From assembly GCA_938042065.1 (NCBI GenBank), contig CALISG010000023.1, positions 1 to 64,000 of the forward strand: 64,000 nucleotides of DNA. The letters run 5' to 3'. This DNA is from an uncultured Candidatus Saccharibacteria bacterium (GTDB taxonomy: Bacteria > Patescibacteriota > Saccharimonadia > Saccharimonadales > Saccharimonadaceae). The notes below the pieces were generated by a model. It saw nothing but the letters and a program-made list of their open reading frames with translations. It was not told the DNA's origin and made no database searches. Positions 43,101 through 48,592 of the stretch are shown here, piece after piece. The first letter of the stretch is position 1. Each line of letters opens with the position of its first letter. A program made the translations under genes and the position numbers.

Positions 43101-43757
43101 TTATTCCCCAGCCTTTTTACTGTGCGCCGCCCGCCATTCGGCGATTTTGCCATGATGTCCGCTAAGTAACACTTCTGGTACGCGCAAACCTTGCCATTCC
43201 TCGGGCCGGGTGTATTGCGGATATTCTAGCGTTTCGCCGTCGCTAAAGCTCTCAATCGCTGCGCTGTTTTCGCCGCCGAGTACGCCAGGAATTAGCCGCA
43301 CAATCGAATCAATAATCGTCATCGCCGGCAATTCGCCGCCAGTTAGCACATAATCGCCGACGCTGAGTCCTTGATCAACCAGCGCCATAATTCGCTCGTC
43401 GTAGCCCTCGTAGCGACCGCAGATTACAATATAACCGTTCTCGCTTTCGCTGTATTGCTGCGCCAACGCCTGCCGCCAGCGCTGGCCGCGCGGTGTCATG
43501 ATTAAGACTTTAGCACCAGAGTCAATCTGTTTGGCCTGCTGCACCGCATTCCATAGCGGCTCAACCATCAGCAGCATACCATCGCCGCCGCCATATGGAG
43601 TATCGTCAACCGTGCGACGCAGGCCTAATCCAAACTGGCGCAGATCAATCGTCGAGAGCTCAACGTGGCCGTCTTTTTGCGCCTTCCACATCATCGAACT
43701 ACCGAACACGCCAGCGAACATTTCTGGGAATAAGGTAATCACCTGAATTTTTCTCAT
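43101..43757 (-). CDS. trmD: tRNA (guanine-N1)-methyltransferase
   Basis: 218 aa, SPOUT methyltransferase that makes m1G37 and prevents frameshifting. Knot region [33 protein letters not shown] is clear (quoted part [12 protein letters not shown], about 107-118; LTGGELPAM about 134-142). Slightly short at the C-terminus compared with E. coli. The canonical neighbour rimM is missing; instead a small cassette (43778-44155) separates trmD from khpA-rpsP. Confidence 0.96.
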   Translation of the reverse strand: [218 protein letters not shown]

Positions 43758-43764
43758 CTGTTAT

Positions 43765-43793
43765 AGTGTAGCAAGTCTTGACGCGGATGTCTA
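43765..43793 (-). promoter_or_regulatory. trmD promoter overlapping cassette B promoter
   Basis: Minus strand TAGACA (43793-43788), 17-base spacer, TGC-TACACT (43770-43765), ending 7 bases before the trmD ATG (near-leaderless). Its -35 to -10 span contains the divergent cassette B -35 box (43778-43783), so the two promoters physically exclude each other. Confidence 0.65.
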
Positions 43794-43811
43794 TCTATGA
43801 TATATATATCA
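43778..43811 (+). promoter_or_regulatory. Cassette promoter/operator B
   Basis: TTGACG (43778-43783), 17-base spacer, TATATA (43801-43806) with TGA just before. The palindrome TGATATATATATCA occupies 43798-43811. Identical geometry to cassette A and C. Confidence 0.85.
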
Positions 43812-43817
43812 ACTTTT

Positions 43818-43859
43818 GCTCAAAGTTGTCCTAGGGCAGAAGTCGCCCTTGCTTTGAGC
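43818..43859 (+). promoter_or_regulatory. Nested leader hairpin of cassette B
   Basis: Outer stem GCTCAAAG/CTTTGAGC (43818-43825/43852-43859) encloses GGGC/GCCC (43834-37/43845-48) followed by TTGCTTT. The same nested stem is found in cassette C (45636-45689) although the genes behind it are unrelated. Looks like an attenuator or protein-binding element. Confidence 0.65.
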
Positions 43860-43877
43860 AAAGAAAGGAAGGCGATC

Positions 43878-44039
43878 ATGAAGACCGCCGTCGCCCCCAA
43901 GTCCAAGCCTAGCCTTCTGGAGCGCGCGCAGATGTGCGCGCTCAAGAAGGGTGCTCAGGCCGCACGGCGCGGCCAACCGCGCCGTGCGGCTTTCTGGGCC
44001 GGAGTCCTCTCGGGCCTGGGCGGCCTGAGAAGCAACTAG
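43878..44039 (+). CDS. Small basic protein of cassette B, hairpin-coded
   Basis: 53 aa: MKTAVAPKSKPSLLERAQMC opens a basic, Ala/Gly/Arg-rich peptide ending FWAGVLSGLGGLRSN. Ribosome site GAAAGGAAGG. The coding bases hold perfect stems: GAGCGCGC/GCGCGCTC (43920-27/43936-43) and a 14-bp stem at 43959-72/43977-90, with an alternative 10-bp pairing 43954-63/44020-29. GC is far above the neighbours. No family known; the peptide could be amphipathic and membrane-active, but that is speculation. Confidence 0.55.
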   Translation: MKTAVAPKSKPSLLERAQMCALKKGAQAARRGQPRRAAFWAGVLSGLGGLRSN

Positions 44040-44046
44040 CCCGCTC

Positions 44047-44155
44047 GAAAATAGCCCGCTGGAAACTGTTCAACCTGGTTCGAGACGCAGATTTTGCATC
44101 TCCTGGGTTGAATGCCCAGTTTCCAGCTTGAGCACGTTTTCGGCGGGCTATTTTC
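44047..44155 (+). terminator. Long composite 3' hairpin of cassette B
   Basis: Nested stems 44047-59/44143-55 (13 bp, AAAATAGCCCGC type), 44059-68/44117-126 (10 bp), 44069-75/44106-112 (7 bp) and GAGA/TCTC inside form one 109-base rod. T-rich 3' arm would end transcription. The rod is longer than a terminator needs and may be a stable 3' RNA. The 300 bp after it, to the khpA terminator, is A/T-rich with no feature seen. Confidence 0.75.
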
Positions 44156-44334
44156 ATGTCTTGCAATAATTTGCTGCAGTCTGAATTTCATTGCCTAATA
44201 ATATTTGACTTATTATACATTATATTTTATCTATATATTTGTGCTTTTACAAAAATAGTTGTATAGTCTCAATTGACACGTTTGGCTTTTCGTGCAATAG
44301 ATTACGCCTAGCCTTCTCGAAATTTCGCCCCAAC

Positions 44335-44358
44335 AAAAAAACCGCCTCAAAAGACGGC
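44335..44358 (-). terminator. khpA terminator
   Basis: On the minus strand CCGTCT/AGGCGG stem (44357-52/44347-42, one G-U) with a 4-base loop, followed by seven T (44341-44335). It separates khpA from trmD. Confidence 0.75.
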
Positions 44359-44464
44359 TTTCTTGCACAAATAAGTCTCTCAAACCATTTGTAGGTTTGC
44401 TCGCAGTAGAGCTTTTGTACTTTGTTTTCGTTAGTTCAGGGTTCTCGCATGAACTTACTTATGA

Positions 44465-44872
44465 TTATATATCAAGGTCGTCTAATTCTGCAAGCTCTTG
44501 GCGCGACTTTTTTGCGAAATCGCTTTCGGTTTCTGTGTTTTCTGCGTCATTTTCCACAGAATCACTAGTAGCGTTTTCCACATCATTATCCACTGCAGCC
44601 GAATCGGCGTCCTCGCGGTCGTCATTATTGACGATTTTCAGGTTGTAATGAGCAGTATTTTTAGCGCCCAACGCCCGCAGCAGCGTGCGCAGTCCTTGCG
44701 CGGTCGAGCCGCGGCGGCCAATCACCCGGCCCAAGTCTTCTGGATTGACAGTTAGCGTCAGCAAAACACCCTTCTCGTCGACAATCCGGTCAACAACCAC
44801 ATCATCTGGATGTCCTACTAGTGATTTTACGATATATTCGACAAATTCCTGGTCAATGGTCGACATGCCCAC
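44465..44872 (-). CDS. khpA: KhpA-type KH RNA-binding protein with acidic tail
   Basis: 135 aa. KH domain with VIGRRGSTAQGLRTLLRALG (GxxG = GRRG, near 50), typical of KhpA, a small RNA chaperone encoded beside rpsP. Residues 82-135 are an acidic extension (Asp/Glu/Asn/Ser) not found in most KhpA proteins. GTG start preferred over the ATG two codons later because AAAGGAGGAG is then 5-6 bases away. Confidence 0.85.
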   Translation of the reverse strand: MGMSTIDQEFVEYIVKSLVGHPDDVVVDRIVDEKGVLLTLTVNPEDLGRVIGRRGSTAQGLRTLLRALGAKNTAHYNLKIVNNDDREDADSAAVDNDVENATSDSVENDAENTETESDFAKKSRQELAELDDLDI

Positions 44873-44943
44873 GGTATCTCCTCCTTTGCGGTCACACGGT
44901 TACTATCGTACTTTTATTGTAACATGCTTTTGCTATGAAATCG

Positions 44944-44976
44944 AAAAACGCGCTCTAGCCATACAGCTAGAGCGCG
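44944..44976 (-). terminator. rpsP terminator
   Basis: 11-bp stem (44966-44976/44949-44959) with a 6-base loop, then five T on the minus strand (44948-44944). Partly separates rpsP from khpA. Confidence 0.85.
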
Positions 44977-44996
44977 CTAGTTCGTAAGTAAAAGCG

Positions 44997-45359
44997 TTAG
45001 GCCTCAGCTGGAGCTTCTGCCTCTTCGGCGGCTGGCTCTTCTTTCGGTTGGTTCTTGCGCAACTTTTCGGCGTTCTTGACCGCTTTATCCTTGCCGCCCT
45101 GGAACTCTTTAACCCATTTCGGCAGTTTGACGCCAGCCTCTTTTAGCAACTTCGCAACGCGCGGCGTCGGTTGAGCGCCGTTATCAAGGTATTTTTGAGC
45201 AGCCTCGACATTGATATTAGCGTCTTTGGTGTGCGGGTTGTAGCTGCCGACATAAGCGACCACGCGGCCGCTCGATGGGTGGCGCTGTGCTTCCTGGACG
45301 GCGACGCGGTATACCGGATAAGCCTTGCGGCCCAAACGTTGCAAACGAATTGCGAGCAT
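44997..45359 (-). CDS. rpsP: 30S ribosomal protein bS16
   Basis: 120 aa. Canonical start MLAIRLQRLGRKAYPVYRV and VAYVGSYNPHTK; residues 85-120 are a Lys/Glu/Ala tail longer than in E. coli bS16. Own promoter and terminator. Ribosome site AAAGGAAG. Confidence 0.97.
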   Translation of the reverse strand: MLAIRLQRLGRKAYPVYRVAVQEAQRHPSSGRVVAYVGSYNPHTKDANINVEAAQKYLDNGAQPTPRVAKLLKEAGVKLPKWVKEFQGGKDKAVKNAEKLRKNQPKEEPAAEEAEAPAEA

Positions 45360-45410
45360 AAAATTAAAACTTCCTTTACTTCACGTTAGTACTATTGTTA
45401 CTTCTGTCAT

Positions 45411-45439
45411 ATTCTAGCGTGTTACGGGTAAAATGTCAA
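45411..45439 (-). promoter_or_regulatory. rpsP promoter
   Basis: Minus strand TTGACA (45439-45434), 17-base spacer, TAGAAT (45416-45411). Start near 45404, leader about 45 bases. The 150 bp from here to cassette C hold A/T-rich sequence with no gene seen. Confidence 0.85.
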
Positions 45440-45593
45440 CAAAGCGCCTAAGCGCTGCCTAGACGCCTTTTCGTTCAAGTCGAGCCTCATAGGCCAATTC
45501 AGGCAGAAAACACCGCTAGAGGGCGTAAAAACGGCCAAAACGGCTCAAAAATACTTAAAATTTGCAATTTTTGCGAAATAATTGCAAAAAACG

Positions 45594-45629
45594 TTGACAT
45601 GGCGATTCATATGTGATATATATATATCA
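45594..45629 (+). promoter_or_regulatory. Cassette promoter/operator C
   Basis: TTGACA (45594-45599), 17-base spacer, TATATA (45617-45622) with TGA just before. A 16-base palindrome TGATATATATATATCA (45614-45629), two bases longer than at A and B, covers the -10 box. Confidence 0.85.
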
Positions 45630-45635
45630 GCTTTT

Positions 45636-45689
45636 CGCTCAAAGTTACCAAAAAGAGGGGCGGAAGGTTGCCCTTTTTTGCTTTGTGCG
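45636..45689 (+). promoter_or_regulatory. Nested leader hairpin/attenuator of cassette C
   Basis: CGCTCAAAG pairs with CTTTGTGCG (45636-44/45681-89, one T-T mismatch), enclosing GGGC/GCCC (45658-61/45670-73) followed directly by six T (45674-79), a credible early terminator. Same order of parts as in cassette B. Confidence 0.65.
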
Positions 45690-45712
45690 AAAACTTTTCT
45701 CTAGGAGGAGAA

Positions 45713-45979
45713 ATGTATTCTAGCACCAACAACCACGAGATTGTCAGCCTCCGCAAGGAGGTCGCCCACCTTCGTGAGGAGCGCGACAAGCTCCGAGAGG
45801 AGCGTGACAAGCTCCGGAAGGAGGTTACTAAGCTACAAAACAAGGTTGATGACAGGGATATCATCATCCTTATGATGTATAGTGAGCTCGACGAGACTGC
45901 CAAGGATCTCGAGATCCTTGGCAGGGTCAACATGTGCCTGAACGTTATGCTGGCCGTCAAGACTGATGGAAAGGGCTAA
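45713..45979 (+). CDS. Coiled-coil protein of cassette C, hairpin-coded
   Basis: 88 aa from ATG 45713, 4-5 bases after AGGAGGAG. Residues 11-48 repeat a charged heptad (EERDKLREERDKLRKEV), a parallel coiled coil, then an ILMMYSELDETAKDLEILG helix. The DNA holds short perfect stems at each heptad (CTCC/GGAG, GAGC/GCTC) and a 28-base perfect palindrome near 45896-45923. G/C-ending codons. Oligomeric scaffold or regulator by appearance; family unknown. Confidence 0.6.
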   Translation: MYSSTNNHEIVSLRKEVAHLREERDKLREERDKLRKEVTKLQNKVDDRDIIILMMYSELDETAKDLEILGRVNMCLNVMLAVKTDGKG

Positions 45980-45989
45980 CGCCCGCCGA

Positions 45990-46046
45990 GAAAATAGCTC
46001 GCTAGAGGTTTAAAGCCTCAGCGCGGCCCTCTGGCGGGCTATTTTC
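45990..46046. terminator. Terminator of cassette C (also rnc)
   Basis: GAAAATAGC/GCTATTTTC outer stem (45990-98/46038-46), CGC/GCG and AGAGG/CCTCT inside (46004-08/46028-32). GCCCGCC at 45981-87 can compete for the 3' arm. Resembles the cassette B outer stem. Works in both directions and would end rnc. Confidence 0.8.
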
Positions 46047-46052
46047 TTTGGT

Positions 46053-46763
46053 TTATTGCTGCTTCTTATACTCTTCCAGCGCTGCCCGGGCGGCTTGCTG
46101 CTGGGCAGTTTGTTTGCTAGGGCCGATGCCTTTGCCCATCAGTTTGTCGCCGACATAAGCGCCGAGCGTAAAAACTTTGTCATGGTCTGGGCCGTCTTCG
46201 GCGATGACTTTGTAGACTGGCGTAGCGCCGTCGACGCGCTGGCTGATTTCTTGCAGATGGCTTTTAGGATCGCGCCAAGAGCCGCTCTCTAAAATCCCGT
46301 CAAGCTTACTGATTGTGTGCTTCTCGATAAAGGCTGCCGCGGCATCATAGCCGCGCTCCAAATAAATCGAACCGATCACTGCTTCGTAAGCATTGGCTAG
46401 AATCTGATGGCGCGCCCGCTCGGAACCATGCTTCTCGCCGCGGCTCATCCGCACCAATGGCTCATAACCAAGCTCTTCGCCAGATTTAGCGTTGCTAGTG
46501 GTGTTAACTAGCGCCGCGCGCCAGCTAGTCAGGATACCCTCCGGCTCGCTATAATGTTTATATAAATAATCCGTCACCACCAGCTCTAGCACGGCGTCGC
46601 CCAGAAATTCTAAGCGCTCATTGTGCTCGCTCACCGATTTTTTGTGCTCGTTGACGTAGCTGCGATGTGTCAAAGCAGTAATCAGAAGCTGAATGTCATT
46701 ATATTCAAAACCTAATTTCTGCTTCGCCCAATCTTGGTACGGCCCGGTTGGCATACCACTCAT
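46053..46763 (-). CDS. rnc: Ribonuclease III
   Basis: 236 aa. RNase III domain with signature HNERLEFLGDAVLELVVTDYL (quoted part ERLEFLGDAVLELV, about 43-56) including the metal-binding Glu and Asp, later EAVIGSIYLERG, and a C-terminal double-stranded RNA-binding domain (about 165-236). It cuts double-stranded RNA, so hairpin-rich cassette transcripts next door are natural substrates. Ribosome site AAGGAGG. Confidence 0.97.
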   Translation of the reverse strand: MSGMPTGPYQDWAKQKLGFEYNDIQLLITALTHRSYVNEHKKSVSEHNERLEFLGDAVLELVVTDYLYKHYSEPEGILTSWRAALVNTTSNAKSGEELGYEPLVRMSRGEKHGSERARHQILANAYEAVIGSIYLERGYDAAAAFIEKHTISKLDGILESGSWRDPKSHLQEISQRVDGATPVYKVIAEDGPDHDKVFTLGAYVGDKLMGKGIGPSKQTAQQQAARAALEEYKKQQ

Positions 46764-46790
46764 CTTTCCTCCTTTTCGTATTTTGTAAGT

Positions 46791-47300
46791 TTATAAGTTT
46801 TCTTGGCGGATCCGCGTTTTAGCTTTCAGCATTAGCTTGGCGATATCTTCGTATTCGATCAGCTCGAGCGCCTCGTTGAACGGGAACCATTTGATACCTT
46901 TCATCCAATCCTCTTTCTGGATTTCATCGCCGCTGGTACGAACGCGCACCAAATAAATTTGCGTTGTCATCAAAACGAGCTTGTCGAGACGGCGATAGCG
47001 AAAATGAATCTTGCCCAGCCAGCCTAGCATATCGACGTCGTGCAAGCCAGCTTCCTCGCCAATTTCGCGGCGAGCAGTCTGCACAGCTGTCTCGCCCTCC
47101 TCGATGTGGCCTTTGGGAATTGTCCAGCGGTCTTTGGCATCCTGAATCAGTAAAATCTCGATACCCGACTCGCCGTGACGGAAAATCACGCCGCCGCTAG
47201 TCGGCTCGCGAACGATTTCTTGGATAGACGCTGAACGCGACTTTGTTAAATATTTGCGTATATGATCAAACTTGCTTTTGTTGGCCTTCGGCTTTGGCAT
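46791..47300 (-). CDS. NUDIX hydrolase
   Basis: 169 aa from ATG of MPKPKANKSKF, preceded by GGAAGGG; the longer frame to 47381 is inside nusB. Complete NUDIX box GHIEEGETAVQTARREIGEEAGL (quoted part ARREIGEEAGL, about 76-86). Hydrolyses a nucleoside diphosphate derivative such as oxidised nucleotide, Ap4A or RNA 5' end; substrate not decidable. Overlaps the nusB 3' end by 35 bp. Confidence 0.88.
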   Translation of the reverse strand: MPKPKANKSKFDHIRKYLTKSRSASIQEIVREPTSGGVIFRHGESGIEILLIQDAKDRWTIPKGHIEEGETAVQTARREIGEEAGLHDVDMLGWLGKIHFRYRRLDKLVLMTTQIYLVRVRTSGDEIQKEDWMKGIKWFPFNEALELIEYEDIAKLMLKAKTRIRQENL

Positions 47301-47742
47301 TATCTGACCCTTCCTCGACAAATTTGCGATAAGCAGTACCCAGTACGCCGTTAACAAATCTGCTCGAATTATCAGAACCAAACGCTTTGGCTAGCTCAAT
47401 CGCTTCGTTAATAGCGACGCGCGGCGGTACGGTATCTTGATGATGCAGCAGCTCGTATAGGCCAATACGCAAGATTACCCTGTCGATCCGCGCTATCTGC
47501 GTAATTGGCCACTCGGGCGCAATCGGTTGCAGCTGCTGGTCAAGTTCCGCCTGCTGGCTAACAACACCGCTGGCCAGTCCTTCTACGAAAGCGATGTCGT
47601 CAATCGCCGAACGGTAACGCTCGACATCGCGCTTCAAGATATCATCTAACGCGGCACTGTTGTCGCCAGACTGCCGGCGCAATTCCAATTCGTATAGCGC
47701 TTGCAGCGCAACAATCCGACCAAGGTGTCTATTCGATGCCAT
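47266..47742 (-). CDS. nusB: Transcription antitermination factor NusB
   Basis: 158 aa all-helical protein that binds boxA RNA with NusE in rRNA antitermination. N-terminal RHLGRIVALQALYELELRR and C-terminal VAINEAIELAKAFGSDNSSRFVNGVLG (quoted part EAIELAKAFGSDNSSRFVNG) are family hallmarks. Follows rpmF by 47 bp. Confidence 0.93.
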   Translation of the reverse strand: MASNRHLGRIVALQALYELELRRQSGDNSAALDDILKRDVERYRSAIDDIAFVEGLASGVVSQQAELDQQLQPIAPEWPITQIARIDRVILRIGLYELLHHQDTVPPRVAINEAIELAKAFGSDNSSRFVNGVLGTAYRKFVEEGSDNAKAEGQQKQV

Positions 47743-47788
47743 TCGCGTTTGTTTCCTTTTATTATCTCACCGTTTTTGTTTGAAACGG

Positions 47789-47935
47789 TTATTTCTGCTT
47801 GGTTGATGATTTTTTCTTGCCAATCAACACTTTGACTGGCGAATGGCCGTTAACGCGCTTGGCTAATTTCTCGACAAGATGGCTGCGGCGCATGCCAGTC
47901 TTGCGAGGACTTGATTGTTTCTTTGGCTGTGCCAT
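47789..47935 (-). CDS. rpmF: 50S ribosomal protein bL32
   Basis: 48 aa, MAQPKKQSSPRKTGMRRSHL at the start, matching bL32 (MAxPKxKxSxxxxxxRRSH). It lacks the C-terminal two CxxC zinc knuckles of zinc-type bL32 and ends in a Lys/Ser tail. Ribosome site AGAAGGAG; promoter TTGAGA/TATAAT 47 bases up. Short enough to be missed by ORF callers. Confidence 0.85.
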   Translation of the reverse strand: MAQPKKQSSPRKTGMRRSHLVEKLAKRVNGHSPVKVLIGKKKSSTKQK

Positions 47936-47974
47936 GAAATGTTCTCCTTCTCGGTTTGTATAAACTTAGTTTGT

Positions 47975-48003
47975 ATTATACGCTAAAGCGGGGTTTTTCT
48001 CAA
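47975..48003 (-). promoter_or_regulatory. rpmF-nusB promoter
   Basis: Minus strand TTGAGA (48003-47998), 17-base spacer, TATAAT (47980-47975). Start near 47968, leader about 33 bases with a Shine-Dalgarno site. Confidence 0.8.
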
Positions 48004-48038
48004 GTATTTGACATTGTAGTGTTATCGTATTTTAATTA

Positions 48039-48067
48039 TTGACTTTTTATATTGATTATGCTATAAT
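48039..48067 (+). promoter_or_regulatory. Lipoprotein gene promoter, leaderless
   Basis: TTGACT (48039-48044), 17-base spacer, TGC-TATAAT (48062-48067), ATG at 48074 after exactly 6 bases. The clearest leaderless promoter in the window. Confidence 0.85.
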
Positions 48068-48073
48068 AAAGAT

Positions 48074-48538
48074 ATGAATCATGAACAAAATGTTGGTAAA
48101 CGCGAGAAATTAATTACTACTGTCGCTGCCATAGGTTTGAGCACAGCAGCGTTAACAGGCTGCGGCATCGGCGACTACGGAGCCAGCAGCGCCGAAACAC
48201 CTAACCCAGCAGCTGTGGCCGAGCAGAAAGCTGTTGAACTGGTCGACGAATATAGCGAACACCCCGAGGAATTCGATGAATCGGCGATTGTCCGCGTAGG
48301 TGTTCCAGAAGGTAGTAGCGTCAATGGAGCGGCTACAGCCTATGTTGATCGATACGGACAAGAGCAAGGCTGGACGGGCCCGCAGTGCGATTTAGAGCAC
48401 GGCGTTGTCAATCAAGCCGCCGCCGAAATCAGCGGCGTACCACAACCAGGCGCAGAAGTAGTCATGTACCATGTCGATCTGAACGGTGACGGCACAGTTG
48501 ATGTTACGCCAGTTGACGTCGAAAATCCAACAAAGTAA
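48074..48538 (+). CDS. Secreted lipoprotein, unknown
   Basis: 154 aa. Signal peptide with KREKLITTVAAIGLSTAALTG and lipobox LTGC (Cys near 30). Mature part is acidic, with DLNGDGTVDVTPVDVE near the end resembling a Ca2+-binding DxNxDG loop. Probably anchored to the outer leaflet. No family recognised. Transcribed alone and convergent with leuS. Confidence 0.75.
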   Translation: MNHEQNVGKREKLITTVAAIGLSTAALTGCGIGDYGASSAETPNPAAVAEQKAVELVDEYSEHPEEFDESAIVRVGVPEGSSVNGAATAYVDRYGQEQGWTGPQCDLEHGVVNQAAAEISGVPQPGAEVVMYHVDLNGDGTVDVTPVDVENPTK

Positions 48539-48592
48539 TAGCGCATAGGTTCAGAAACGCTACTTGCCATTTGTAAGTTTGCAAGGACGGAA

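Noticed and set aside
43934..44166. Alternative frames over cassette B and its 3' rod
   Set aside because: They cross the terminator rod and lack ribosome sites.
44156..44334. A/T-rich stretch as a replication origin
   Set aside because: No cluster of DnaA boxes and no dnaA/dnaN nearby.
45607..45960. Minus-strand 117-aa Ser/Leu-rich ORF
   Set aside because: Mirror frame of the coiled-coil gene; Ser/Arg repeats are the complement of its Glu/Leu heptads.
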